Source: Acidobacteriota bacterium (GTDB lineage: Bacteria > Acidobacteriota > Vicinamibacteria > Vicinamibacterales > JACQTH01). Taken from it: a DNA stretch of 53,519 nt. The stretch spans positions 1 to 53,519 of the forward strand of contig JACOUA010000042.1 of assembly GCA_016178075.1 (NCBI GenBank), written 5' to 3'. Positions within the stretch are counted from its first letter, which is position 1, and every line of letters starts with the position of its first letter. This document shows positions 1-9,957 of this stretch, in pieces. The notes under the pieces are model-generated. The model was not told the DNA's origin. It saw only the letters and a list, made by a program, of their open reading frames with translations, and made no database searches. Made by a program: the position numbers and the translations under genes.

Positions 1-71
1 AACGTGCGCGACACGGTCGCGGTCGAGACCCGAGCGCGCTTGGCGACTTCGTGGATGCTTCGGAACGGCAC
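1..71 (-). CDS. LacI-family transcriptional regulator, N-terminal HTH only (runs off the left edge)
   Basis: Reverse-strand translation reads VPFRSIHEVAKRARVSTATVSRT, matching the LacI HTH pattern (I.eVAk.AgVS.aTVSR). GTG start near 71. Too short for the ORF track. Confidence 0.55.
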   Translation of the reverse strand, partial: MPFRSIHEVAKRARVSTATVSRT

Positions 72-159
72 GAGACAGGGGTGAGTATCGATGATAGGCC
101 GCACGCGGTTTCGATGCAACCGATTACACCGGATTCATCGGTCGAGCGCCGATCGTGCG

Positions 160-1515
160 TTACCGCGGACTTCGGCTGACCGGCGCGGGCGTCACTCCAT
201 CCCAGCGAGCGTCACCCGTTTGTCTGTAGTCGCGCGGCAGCGTGTCCCAGTCCGGCCGCGTCATGCCATTCAGGTCGTAGACCACCTTCCCCGCTCGAAC
301 CGTCAGCTCGCAGCTGAGCTTCTGCGTGCCTCGCAATCGAGCCCCGTACACATCGACGAAGCCGAACTGACCGTGCTCGAGCCGGAACACCGCGATATCA
401 GCAACGGCTCCTGGTGACAGGTGACCCAATTCTTCGCGTCGAATCTCTCGGGCAGGATTCCAGGTGGCGCGAAGCATCACGTCTTCGATCGACAATCCCA
501 TCGCCAGAAACTTGTCCATCACGTTGAGCAGGTCCTTCATCCCGGCGTTCATGCTGCTCGTGTGGAGATCGGTGGAAATGGAATCGGGGAGGAACCCCGC
601 TTTCACCGCCGGGACGGCAATCCGCCACAAGAAGCTGCCGCCTCCGTGCCCGACATCGAACATCACCCCGCGTTTTCGCGCCTCCAAGAGGGCGGGATTC
701 ACACGGCCAGACTCGTCCTGCTCATTCCGAAGCCCGGAATACACGTGGGTGTAGATGTCGCCCGGCCGGAGCTTCCTGGTGACGAGCTCACTCATGGGGC
801 GCTCGGAGCGATTGCTTCCGAAGTCCACCATGACCGGCAGGTTCGCCAGCGTACCGGCTTCGACAGCCCGCTCAACGGGCGTCCACTCCGGGCCGGCATA
901 GTGAGCCGTCTTGATGCCCACAATCACGCTCTTGAAGCGACGCGCCATCTCCGCCGCCGGCCTGGCGTCCATGTCGGCCAGGTCCTGTTCGAATTTCCCG
1001 CCCCGCATGCCATGGCCGACAATATTGAGGAGCGCCAGGACCCGCGTCTTGGATCGATCGATGATGCGCTGCTTGAAGTCCTCGAAGTTCCTCCAGCCCG
1101 CGCATCCAGCATCGATCACGGTGGTCACGCCAGCCCGAAACGTGAAGCCGTCGGGATACACGCTGTTATCGCCGGCATAGGAATCTCGTTCGCCGGTCCC
1201 GGCGTACACATGAACGTGGATGTCGACGAGCCCAGGCGTCACATAATGACCCGACACGTCGACGACTTTGAAGGCCGCGGCAGGATCGATGGCGGCTGCG
1301 ACGAGGGCGACCTTGCCGTCCGCAATGGCGATGTCACGAACCGCGCTGATCTTGTTCCTGGGATCAACGACATGACCGCCCTTCAAGAGAAGATCGTACT
1401 TTTGCTGAGCCGAGACGCCGCTCATCCAGACAAGAACAGGAAGTATCCCGGCAGCGCACCTGGTCCTCAGTCTCATGACATCACTCCGGGCGAGAGTCGC
1501 GTCCGTTGGGAACAT
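160..1515 (-). CDS. Amidohydrolase / deacetylase-type metallo-dependent hydrolase, secreted
   Basis: Signal-like N-terminus; GGHVVDPRNKISAVRDIAI, VTPGLVDIHVHVYAG, DSISTDLHTSSMN and C-terminal GAVADIAVF motifs of the amidohydrolase superfamily. Confidence 0.85.
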   Translation of the reverse strand: MFPTDATLARSDVMRLRTRCAAGILPVLVWMSGVSAQQKYDLLLKGGHVVDPRNKISAVRDIAIADGKVALVAAAIDPAAAFKVVDVSGHYVTPGLVDIHVHVYAGTGERDSYAGDNSVYPDGFTFRAGVTTVIDAGCAGWRNFEDFKQRIIDRSKTRVLALLNIVGHGMRGGKFEQDLADMDARPAAEMARRFKSVIVGIKTAHYAGPEWTPVERAVEAGTLANLPVMVDFGSNRSERPMSELVTRKLRPGDIYTHVYSGLRNEQDESGRVNPALLEARKRGVMFDVGHGGGSFLWRIAVPAVKAGFLPDSISTDLHTSSMNAGMKDLLNVMDKFLAMGLSIEDVMLRATWNPAREIRREELGHLSPGAVADIAVFRLEHGQFGFVDVYGARLRGTQKLSCELTVRAGKVVYDLNGMTRPDWDTLPRDYRQTGDARWDGVTPAPVSRSPR

Positions 1516-1532
1516 CGATCGACGGGCGTGAG

Positions 1533-1646
1533 TCAGATGACTACGATCACGTCGATCTCGACCAGCGAGTTTCCGGGGATGCCGCCCGCCGCCGCAATGG
1601 TGGTTCGGACAGGAGGCCCGGGGCCGAAGCGGCCCTGAAACATCTC
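1533..1646 (-). pseudogene. RidA (YjgF/YER057c/UK114) family C-terminal remnant
   Basis: Translation NEMFQGRFGPGPPVRTTIAAAGGIPGNSLVEIDVIVVI matches the RidA C-terminus (..F...PPaRTTv.va.lP...lVEIe.iA). The N-terminal ~90 aa are absent. Confidence 0.6.
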
Positions 1647-1690
1647 GTTAGAGGGTCGTCGCGGGGCGGTCCCACCCCCGCGACCTGCCA

Positions 1691-2296
1691 CTATCCGCGC
1701 GCGTAGCTGTGCCGTCTGGCGCTCCACCGGGCCCTCAAGTACTCACCCATGTCAAGGTCGCCGGACATGCCGTCATCGTCGACCTTGCCCGTGAAGGTGA
1801 ACGACAGCGCGTTGCCGATCGCGTTCTCCGGCAGACTGCTGCGAAACTGAACGGCGCTGCCGTCGATGGTGCCGGTCAGATCACGCGCCACGAACTCGCC
1901 ACGGTGCACCCCCTGTATCAGGCCGCCCTGCTGCTGGAGCGACACCGAGTGCTCACCGGCGCTGGCTCCGAAGTCGATGTGAACATCCCACACGCCCGTC
2001 AGGTCCACGACGGGTGACTTCGGTGACTCCGGCGCGGTCGAGACACGCGCCGCCGACAGCACGGCATGGAGGCGGTCGGCGACCCGGGCCTCGTCTCCGG
2101 GCGCGAGGTTGAACGCCGTGATCGACACGCCGTTTTGCGCACCTCGGGAAGCGCCGACCAGAATTCGCGGCTCGGTCGTATCGAGAATCTGGGAGACCTG
2201 CTGGCCGGTGATCCCCAGCTTCGCAGCGTCCCAGCGGACGTTCAGCCCGGGGCTTCCGCTCCTGAAGAAATCGCGCCGGGTGAGTCTACGAGACAT
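1691..2296 (-). pseudogene. SelA-like / PLP-dependent aminotransferase-fold protein with a large internal deletion
   Basis: Twin-arginine start MSRRLTRRDFFRSGS runs directly into a C-terminal PLP-enzyme segment, PGLNVRWDAAKLGITGQQVSQILDTTEPRILVGASRG. No lysine-bearing PLP core is present. Confidence 0.55.
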
Positions 2297-2578
2297 GCTC
2301 CCTCCCCTTCGTCACTGCGTTGGCGTCTGTGGCACGCGTTATCGGACCTTTCAGGCGCTTGCCCGGCCCGGCCGGTCCTGCTATTCTCCTGCAACCGTTT
2401 ACATCCGGTGCAGTGAAATAATTGGGTGTGCCAAAGCCCACGGGTGCGGATGCCGGGAGCGGGCGGGTCACACCGCCCGCTCTTTCGCAGAAAAGTCCGT
2501 GTCGAGGTGCTCAATGGGTGGCGGTCGAAGCTGTTTCCGACATTCCACTGACATGAGCGGAAGAAAGGTTGGCGACCG

Positions 2579-3553
2579 ATGCGTTATTCGAGACGCGAAT
2601 TCGGGAAGCTCGCCCTGGCAGGTCTCCCCGCCTCCTGGGCGATCGCGAACAGCCCGCTGTCGGCGCAAGCGAGCATCGATTCCAAGATCAACGGCGTCCA
2701 GATCGGCGCCATCACCTACAGCTTCCGCACCATGCCGAACGCCGAGGACATCATCAAAGCCTACGTCACGATCGGTCTTGGCGAAATGGAGCTGATGTCC
2801 AACCATGCCGAAGCGCTCGCGGGCGCCCCGAGCAGTGGAGGCGGCGGCCGTGGCCGCGGGACGCTGACCCCGGAACAGGAGGCCGCGCGGGAAGCCGCGG
2901 CGAAGGCCTCTCAGGAGTGGCGCATGTCCGCGACAGAGGCCACCTTCAAGCCGGTCCGGCAGAAGATCGAAGATGCCGGCATCGACCTGCGGCTGCTCTG
3001 CTACAACATGAACGTCCGCAATACCAAGGATGACGAGATCGAGTACGCCTTCATGATGGCGAAAGGGCTCGGCGTCAGCGCCATCTCGACCTCCACGCAG
3101 GTCAGCATGGCGAAACGCCTGGCGCCGTTCGCCGAGAAACACCGGATGCTGGTCGGCTTCCACGGCCACGCGAACGTCACGAATCCCGATGAAGTCGCGA
3201 CGCCCGAAAGCTTCGAGGCGGTCATGGCCGCATCGAAATACCTCGGGGCGAATCTCGACATCGGTCACTACACCGAGGCCGGCTATGACCCCGTCGCGTT
3301 CATCAAGCAGCACCACGCGCGCATCACGAACTTGCACTTGAAAGACAAGAAGAAGGCAACGAACGGCGGCGGCAACACGCCGTGGGGTGCAGGCGACACG
3401 CCGATCAAGGACGTGCTGCAGCTCCTGCGCAAGGAGAAGTGGCCGATCCCGGCGAACATCGAGTTCGAGTACGCAGGCGATCCGCTGGTGGAGATGCCGA
3501 AGTGCTTCCAGTTCTGCAAGGAGGCGCTCACGACCACCCCGCTCCCCTGGTGA
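2579..3553 (+). CDS. Sugar phosphate isomerase/epimerase (xylose isomerase-like TIM barrel), Tat-type leader
   Basis: MRYSRREFGKLALAGLPASWAIA leader; GFHGHAN, NLDIGHYTEAG, ITNLHLKDKK motifs of the AP_endonuc_2-like TIM barrel family. Confidence 0.85.
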   Translation: MRYSRREFGKLALAGLPASWAIANSPLSAQASIDSKINGVQIGAITYSFRTMPNAEDIIKAYVTIGLGEMELMSNHAEALAGAPSSGGGGRGRGTLTPEQEAAREAAAKASQEWRMSATEATFKPVRQKIEDAGIDLRLLCYNMNVRNTKDDEIEYAFMMAKGLGVSAISTSTQVSMAKRLAPFAEKHRMLVGFHGHANVTNPDEVATPESFEAVMAASKYLGANLDIGHYTEAGYDPVAFIKQHHARITNLHLKDKKKATNGGGNTPWGAGDTPIKDVLQLLRKEKWPIPANIEFEYAGDPLVEMPKCFQFCKEALTTTPLPW

Positions 3554-3585
3554 AGCGATCGCGGTAGCGCTGGACGACCGCGTCT

Positions 3586-4164
3586 GTGCTAGTATCCGGC
3601 GCATTCAACGAAATCGCGGCTCGAAACGACCAAACGCCACGGTACCAGGGCAGCGTGGAGGGGAGCTACGGCAACATCGCGAAGGCGGTCGTCCGTGACT
3701 GGCAGGTCAACGGCGTGTTCGGTGCCTTCAGCGGTACGCCCTTCACGGTGACGGCGAGTGGCACCGTGTTGAACACGCCCGGCAACACCCAGACGGCGGA
3801 TCTCGTCGGCACGGTGACGACACTTGGCAAGATTGGTTCGAGCGGCACGTACTTCGATCCTGCCGCCTGGGAGCAGCCAACCGGCATCCGCTTCGGGAAC
3901 ACCGGACGGAACCAGTTCCGCGGTCCGGGCGGGTGGAACCTCGACTTCTCGGTGTTCCGCTCGTTCCCGATGCGCGAGACGAGCCGGCTCGAGCTCCGGA
4001 TCGAAGCCGCGAGCGTCCTGAATCACCCGGTGTTCGCGAACCCGAACACCAATAGGAACAGCGGCACGTTCATGGTCATCTCGGGCATTGCGGGCGGCAC
4101 GGGGCTCACCAACGCCGCATACATCGAACGGCAGGTCCGGCTGGGACTGCGGTATAGCTTCTAG
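3586..4164 (+). pseudogene. C-terminal fragment of a TonB-dependent receptor (carboxypeptidase-regulatory type)
   Basis: DWQVNGVFGAFSGTPFTVTASG...NQFRGPGGWNLDFSVFRSFPM...LNHPVFANPNT...RQVRLGLRYSF is the end of a beta-barrel receptor of this type. No plug domain or signal peptide. Confidence 0.65.
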
Positions 4165-4234
4165 CGCGTCAAAGTCACCTCCACGGCCCCGTCGAACCGA
4201 CTTCGGCGGGGCCGTTCTGGTCACTGGACAGATC

Positions 4235-5134
4235 ATGACGATCAGTTTCAAACGCGTCACGGTCGTCGTCGCGTGTTTGACCACAGGCGTTGGCATCGCC
4301 GCGCCGTCAGCCACACAATCGTCTCGGGGCGCGGCCCCGCCGGCCTTTGCGGCCATCCAGGGAGGACGCGGGAGCAGCGAACCAGCAGGCGTCGCACGAC
4401 TTCGAGCCTTCGATCAAGCAGCAGTCGTCCGTGGCCGAGCAGTCTTTGGCGGTCGCTGCGCCTCGTGCCACAGCTCCAGCGGGCGGGGTGGGGCGGCCCT
4501 TCCCGGGCCGGACTTGATCCGCTCCGTCCTCGTCTTGCAAGATCTCAACGGGAAACGGATTAGCGAATACCTGAAGGTCGTCGGGCCGACCAAACGCCAT
4601 CCCACCTTCAGCGACCTGACCGACGCGCAAGTCTCCGACCTCGCCACGCTTCTGCACCGCGAGATTACGTATGCGGCGGAGCGATCGAACTACAAGGTGC
4701 TGAACATCCTCACCGGAGATGCCAGGGCCGGCGAGGCGTATTTCCATGGCGCCGGTGGATGCCACACCTGTCATTCGGCGACCGGCGATCTGAGGGGCAT
4801 CGGCGCGAGACTCGATCCTCCGGTCATTCAGGGCCTGATCGTGTCAGGCGGCAGCGGAGGACGAGGGGGCCCCGAGTCCTCGACGCGCGCCGCCACGGCG
4901 ACCATCACGCTGCCTTCAGGTCAGACCGTCACGGGCGTTCTCGTTCGGCTGACCGACTTCGACATCACCATTCGAGATGCGTCGGGCGCGCCGCGTTCCT
5001 GGCTGCGCAACGGCGACAGTCCCAAGATTCACGTGAGCGATCCGCTTCAAGGCCATATCGATCTCCTGCCAAAGTACACGGATACGGACATCCATAACCT
5101 GACGGCCTACCTGGTCAGCCTGAAGGAGTCGTGA
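4235..5134 (+). CDS. c-type cytochrome, di-haem
   Basis: Two CxxCH motifs (CASCHS, CHTCHS); start taken at MTISFKRVTVVVACL; immediately upstream of a PQQ dehydrogenase. Confidence 0.85.
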   Translation: MTISFKRVTVVVACLTTGVGIAAPSATQSSRGAAPPAFAAIQGGRGSSEPAGVARLRAFDQAAVVRGRAVFGGRCASCHSSSGRGGAALPGPDLIRSVLVLQDLNGKRISEYLKVVGPTKRHPTFSDLTDAQVSDLATLLHREITYAAERSNYKVLNILTGDARAGEAYFHGAGGCHTCHSATGDLRGIGARLDPPVIQGLIVSGGSGGRGGPESSTRAATATITLPSGQTVTGVLVRLTDFDITIRDASGAPRSWLRNGDSPKIHVSDPLQGHIDLLPKYTDTDIHNLTAYLVSLKES

Positions 5135-5141
5135 AACCAAG

Positions 5142-6797
5142 ATGAGCACGCGGCGAACGTTCGGGTCCCTGCTTCTGGCGGCACTGCCGGCGGTGCTTTC
5201 CGGACAGGGTCAAGGTCTCGATCCGTCCGTGCTGGGCAAGCCGCCGGTTGATGCCTGGCCGACGTATCATGGCGATTTCACGGGCCGGCGCTACAGCACG
5301 CTGAACCAGATCAACTCGTCCAACATCAAGACGCTGTCGCTGGCCTGGATCTACCGCGCCGACCCCTCGTTGGACGGTCCGAATTCGGGCGGCGAATACA
5401 AGCCGGGCGATCCTTACTACTGGGGCGGCCCTCCCACTAGCGTGACCATGAAGGCGACACCGTTGATGGTCAACGGCGTTCTCTATGTGTCGGCTCCGGA
5501 CCACGCGTATGCCGTCGATGCGCGCACCGGCAAGGAAACCTGGCACTATGCCTGGCGCACTCGCGGCGGCATCCACATCGGCAATCGCGGCATGGGGATG
5601 CACGGCACCTCCCTATTTTTCGAGACCCCCGACTGCTATCTCGTCTCGCTCGACGCGGCCACGGGCCAGGAACGCTGGCACAAAGAGATTGCCGACGTGA
5701 GGCAGCAATACTTCTGCACGCCGGCACCGATCGTCATCAAGAACCACGTCATCGTGGGCATCGGCGGCGATTCCCTCGACGTGCAGGGTTATCTGGAATC
5801 GCGCGATCCGGAGACAGGCGACCTCGAGTGGCGCTGGTACACGACGCCGCAGAAGATGGACGACGTGGGCTCCGACACGTGGCCGGATGTGTACTCCATG
5901 ACCCACGGCGGGGGTATGACGTGGCAGCCGCCGACCTACGATCCCGAGCTGAACCTCATCTATGTGCCGACCGGCAATCCGAATCCGGTGTTCGCCCCGC
6001 AGAGCCGCAAGGGCGACAATCTCTTTACCTGCTCCATCGTCGCCTTGAACGCCGATACGGGAAGGATGGTGTGGTTCTTCCAAACCTCGCCGCACGACAC
6101 ACACGATTGGGACAGCACGCAGGTTCCTGTGCTGTTCGACGCGACGATCGACGGTCAGCCGCGCAAGCTGCTGGCACAGGCGGCGCGAAACGGATACTTC
6201 TTTCTGCTGGATCGCACCAATGGCAAGAGCCTGCTGACGGTCCCCTACGCAGATTTCATGAATTGGTCGCTGGGCGTGAACGCCAAGGGGCAGCCGATCC
6301 CCGATCCGAAGAAAGACCCGACGGTCGACGGCGTGCTGGTCTCGCCGGGCTCGGCGACCAACTGGCCGCCGCCAAGCTACAGCCCGCAGACCGGGCTCTT
6401 CTATGTTGGCACGTCGCAGGGCTACAGCCTGAACTACCTCACCGACACCGACGAACATCCGCAAGGTTTTGGCGGCGGGAGCGTCGGCGGTGGCGGAAGT
6501 GGCGGCCGGACGAACTCCCTCAAGGCCATCGACCCGAAGAGCGGCAAAATGGTGTGGCGACACCCGCTGTCGCAGGGGGGCGTGATGGGCCTGCTGAGCA
6601 CAGCCGGCGGCCTGCTGTTCGGCAGCGACGGCTCGGGCAATTTCGTCGCCTATGATGCCGCGACCGGTCACCCGCTCTGGCATGCGGGGCTCCTGTCGAA
6701 CCCGAGCAATGGGCCGACGACCTACATGCTCGACGGTCGCCAGTTCGTGGTGATCGGCGCCGGGGATTGCCTCTACGCCTTTACACTGGCTCAGTAG
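5142..6797 (+). CDS. PQQ-dependent dehydrogenase, methanol/ethanol type (quinoprotein)
   Basis: WPTYHGDFTGRRYSTLNQIN, PDHAYAVDARTGKETW, SPHDTHDWDSTQVPV, GLLSTAGGLLFGSDGSGNFVAYDAATG propeller motifs. Confidence 0.9.
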   Translation: MSTRRTFGSLLLAALPAVLSGQGQGLDPSVLGKPPVDAWPTYHGDFTGRRYSTLNQINSSNIKTLSLAWIYRADPSLDGPNSGGEYKPGDPYYWGGPPTSVTMKATPLMVNGVLYVSAPDHAYAVDARTGKETWHYAWRTRGGIHIGNRGMGMHGTSLFFETPDCYLVSLDAATGQERWHKEIADVRQQYFCTPAPIVIKNHVIVGIGGDSLDVQGYLESRDPETGDLEWRWYTTPQKMDDVGSDTWPDVYSMTHGGGMTWQPPTYDPELNLIYVPTGNPNPVFAPQSRKGDNLFTCSIVALNADTGRMVWFFQTSPHDTHDWDSTQVPVLFDATIDGQPRKLLAQAARNGYFFLLDRTNGKSLLTVPYADFMNWSLGVNAKGQPIPDPKKDPTVDGVLVSPGSATNWPPPSYSPQTGLFYVGTSQGYSLNYLTDTDEHPQGFGGGSVGGGGSGGRTNSLKAIDPKSGKMVWRHPLSQGGVMGLLSTAGGLLFGSDGSGNFVAYDAATGHPLWHAGLLSNPSNGPTTYMLDGRQFVVIGAGDCLYAFTLAQ

Positions 6798-6838
6798 CGA
6801 AGCTTCGCTTCGTTACTAGGCGGTTCCCCTTCACGGAC

Positions 6839-8029
6839 ATGTACGGACGGTTCGGCGCCGCGGCGGTGCTGGCGCTTCTCCCGATCGTGTCTCCTGCGGC
6901 CGCGCAGACGACGCTGCCGCCGCTTCCTCGTCTCGCGCTCGACGTCTACCCCGCGTCCGCCCGCGACGCCGTCTCACGCGCACACCGACGCGCGTCCGCA
7001 CGATCCACCGACCCGGACGCCGTGGGCGCGCTCGGCCGGATGCTCCATGCGTGGGAGCGGTGGAGCGCTGCACACGAAGCGTACGCGAGGTCGCAGGTGC
7101 TCGCGCCGCGCGTATTCGAGTGGCACTACCTGGACGCGGTCGTGCTGCAGCGCCTCGCACGACATGACGAAGCCGCTCGGCGGCTGCGGGAAGCGCTGGC
7201 GGTCTCGCCGGGTTACCTGCCGGCACGCCTGAAGCTCGCCGAAGCGCTGCTCGAGACCGGCGAGCTCGAGGAGGCCAGGCCTTTGTTCGAAGTACTGACC
7301 GGCGAGCCGGCGTGCGAGCCCGCGGCCCATCTCGGGCTCGGACGCATCGAGGCCGCTGAGGGCCGCCACGACGCGGCCATCCCTCATTTGCAGCACGCTC
7401 TTGCGCTGGTCCCCGAATTCGGCGCCGCGCACGAAGCGGCGCTCGCTCGCGACCCGTCGTTCGCCCAGGCGCACGCGAACCTGATCACGCTGTATGGCCG
7501 CGCACGCAACTGGATCAAGGCCGAAGAACACTACCGGGCCGTCGTGGCATTGGGGGTCAATCTGGGCGACGCTCACTACGATTACGGCGTGCTGCTTGGC
7601 CTGCAAGAGAAGTGGGACCGCGCGGCGGAGGCCTATCAGCAGGCGCTCGCCGTCAATCCGCAGCACGCCGAGGCCCACAACAATCTTGGCCAGACGCTCG
7701 AGCGCGAGCAAAACTTCGACGCGGCGGCCGCGGCGTACCGACACGCCGTCGACAGTCAACCGGCCTTCCGGCTCGCGCGGTTCAATCTGGGTCGCGTGCT
7801 CCTCGCGCTCGGTCGTGCGCAGGAGGCCATCGTGGAACTCGAGAAGCTGACCCAGCCACGCGACGCCGAGGCGCCGCGCTATCTCTTTGCGCTCGCCAGC
7901 GCGTACGTCAGGTCTGGCGACAAAGACAGAGGGATCACGTGGGCCACGGAAGCCAGGCGACTGGCCCTGGAGCACGGACAGCACGACCTCGCAGCGGCGA
8001 TCGAACGCGACCTCGCGCGGTTGAAATGA
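6839..8029 (+). CDS. Tetratricopeptide repeat protein, exported (apparent in-frame internal deletion near 7425-7450)
   Basis: Start MYGRFGAAAVLALLPIVSPAAAQ; multiple TPR units (AHNNLGQTLEREQNFDAAAAAYRHAV). Stop overlaps the next start (ATGA). Confidence 0.8.
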   Translation: MYGRFGAAAVLALLPIVSPAAAQTTLPPLPRLALDVYPASARDAVSRAHRRASARSTDPDAVGALGRMLHAWERWSAAHEAYARSQVLAPRVFEWHYLDAVVLQRLARHDEAARRLREALAVSPGYLPARLKLAEALLETGELEEARPLFEVLTGEPACEPAAHLGLGRIEAAEGRHDAAIPHLQHALALVPEFGAAHEAALARDPSFAQAHANLITLYGRARNWIKAEEHYRAVVALGVNLGDAHYDYGVLLGLQEKWDRAAEAYQQALAVNPQHAEAHNNLGQTLEREQNFDAAAAAYRHAVDSQPAFRLARFNLGRVLLALGRAQEAIVELEKLTQPRDAEAPRYLFALASAYVRSGDKDRGITWATEARRLALEHGQHDLAAAIERDLARLK

Positions 8030-9804
8030 GCGGACGCGCCGTGACTCCTCCGGTCCTGTGCGTCGCCGCGGCAACGCTCGCCGCGCTGGGCGTGGTGCCC
8101 GTGTGGGGCCAACGAGGATCCAAGAGCCCTACACGGCACTCGCCGGCCGCCGAGTCGATCTTCATCGAGTCGGCCTCCGCCACCGGTCTCGCGTTCACGC
8201 ACGTGAATGGCGCCACCGGACGCTACTACATGGCCGAGCCGATGGGCGCCGGCGTCGCGCTGTTCGACTACGACAACGACGGCGACCTCGACGTCTTTCT
8301 CGTGCAGGGCGGCGCGCTCGGGCCGGGGGCCGCACCCAGAGGCCAGGCGGCCGCCCCCGGACCGCGCGGTCGCGAGCCGGTCGCCAGTCGTCTCTTTCGC
8401 AACGATCTCACGATCGATGCGAACGGCCGCCGCACGCTGCGCTTTACCGATGTGACGGAGCGCGCCGGGGTCGGTCTGCGCGCGTACGGCATGGGCGCGG
8501 CCGTCGCCGATTACGACAACGACGGCGACCTCGACCTGTTCGTCGCCTCATTCGGCCCCGAGACGCTCTATCGCAACAACGGCGACGGGACCTTCGCCGA
8601 CGTGACGACCCCCGCGGGCGTGAGCGACCCGCTCTGGAGCACCAGCGCCGCGTTCCTTGACTACGATCGGGACGGCGACCTCGATCTGTTCGTCGCCAAC
8701 TACCTGGATTTCACGGTGGCGGGCAACAAGCTGTGCCACGATGCCGTGGGGGCACGAGACTACTGCAGTCCACGCGCGTATCGACCCGCTCCCGATCGCT
8801 TGTACCGTAACGAGGGCAACGGTCGGTTCACCAACGTCACCGAGGCCGCGGGGATCAGCAAGGCGGACGGTGCGGGCCTTGGCGTCGCGACCGGCGACTA
8901 CAACGGCGACGGGTGGCTCGACCTCTACGTCGCCAACGACGCGACGCCAAACCAGCTCTGGATCAACCGGCACGATGGGACGTTCGCCGACGAGGGGCTG
9001 CTCTCCGGGTCGGCCCTGAGCGCGATCGGCAATCCCGAGGGCAGCATGGGTATCGCATCCGGCGACTTCGACCTCGATGGCGACGAAGATCTGTTCGTCA
9101 CGAACATCGCCGGTGAGACCTTCGTGCTGTACGTGAACGACGGGCGTGGCAACTTCGAGGACGCGCGGACCAGGACGGGGCTTGCGCTCCCCACCGCGGC
9201 ACTCACCGGCTTCGGCACCGACTGGCTCGACTACGACAACGATGGATGGCTCGATCTCTTCGTCGCCAATGGCGCCGTCAACATCGTCGAGGCGCAACGG
9301 GGGGAACCGTTCCCGTTCCGCATGAAGAATCAGCTGTTCCGCAATACCGGGGCTGGACGGTTCGAGGAGACGAGCGCGCTGGCAGGTCCCGCGTTCGCGC
9401 GCGCCGAGATCGGCCGCGGCGCGAGCTTCGGCGACATCGACAATGACGGGGACGTCGACATCATCGTCACGAACAACAACGGGCCTGTGAGGCTGCTCCT
9501 CAATCAGACCGGCGGGCGGCATCACTGGCTCGACGTCCGGCTCGATCAGGGCCCCGGCAATCGTTTCGCGTTCGGGGCACGGATCGGCGTGGAGCGTACC
9601 GGACGGCCCACGCTATGGCGGCGCGTCAGGACTGACGGCAGCTATCTCTCCGCGAGCGATGTGCGTGTCCACTTCGGCCTCGGTTCGTCATCAGCCGTCT
9701 CGGCGGTCGTCGTCCAGTGGCCAGACGGGGATCGCGAGAGCTGGACCAAGGTCAGCACCGATCGGCTGGTGACGCTCGCTCGCGGCGCCGGCGCGAAGCC
9801 ATGA
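8026..9804 (+). CDS. CRTAC1 family protein (FG-GAP/VCBS repeats + ASPIC/UnbV domain)
   Basis: Repeated FDYDNDGDLDVFL, ADYDNDGDLDLFVASFG, GDYNGDGWLDLYVAND; C-terminal ASPIC/UnbV-like GPGNRFAFGARIGVER...VHFGLGSSSAVSAVVVQWPDG. Confidence 0.9.
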   Translation: MSGRAVTPPVLCVAAATLAALGVVPVWGQRGSKSPTRHSPAAESIFIESASATGLAFTHVNGATGRYYMAEPMGAGVALFDYDNDGDLDVFLVQGGALGPGAAPRGQAAAPGPRGREPVASRLFRNDLTIDANGRRTLRFTDVTERAGVGLRAYGMGAAVADYDNDGDLDLFVASFGPETLYRNNGDGTFADVTTPAGVSDPLWSTSAAFLDYDRDGDLDLFVANYLDFTVAGNKLCHDAVGARDYCSPRAYRPAPDRLYRNEGNGRFTNVTEAAGISKADGAGLGVATGDYNGDGWLDLYVANDATPNQLWINRHDGTFADEGLLSGSALSAIGNPEGSMGIASGDFDLDGDEDLFVTNIAGETFVLYVNDGRGNFEDARTRTGLALPTAALTGFGTDWLDYDNDGWLDLFVANGAVNIVEAQRGEPFPFRMKNQLFRNTGAGRFEETSALAGPAFARAEIGRGASFGDIDNDGDVDIIVTNNNGPVRLLLNQTGGRHHWLDVRLDQGPGNRFAFGARIGVERTGRPTLWRRVRTDGSYLSASDVRVHFGLGSSSAVSAVVVQWPDGDRESWTKVSTDRLVTLARGAGAKP

Positions 9805-9957
9805 ATCGGCCGCGAAGCCGCGAAGGGATCTCCTGAACCGGTTCTCATCGTGACGGATTGCCGCCTCGAGCTCAGCACGCGTTCGGGTCAGATTCGGTGG
9901 CGCCCGTCGGAAGACCGTCGGGACGTGCGCTCTTGCGCATGGTGGGTACCGCTGCCG

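Noticed and set aside
421-1638. 405-aa plus-strand ORF antisense to the amidohydrolase
   Set aside because: High-GC antisense artefact; the minus-strand frame carries clear amidohydrolase motifs.
2468-3604. 378-aa minus-strand ORF antisense to the sugar isomerase
   Set aside because: R/V/L-rich composition with no motifs; opposite strand is a recognisable TIM-barrel enzyme.
6794-6816. Palindrome agcgaagcttcgct after the first PQQ dehydrogenase as an intrinsic terminator
   Set aside because: No loop and no U tract; too short to claim function, though it may be another small repeat.
7612-8025. N-terminal extension of the CRTAC1 ORF
   Set aside because: Overlaps the TPR gene in another frame; ATG at 8026 overlapping its stop is the natural start.
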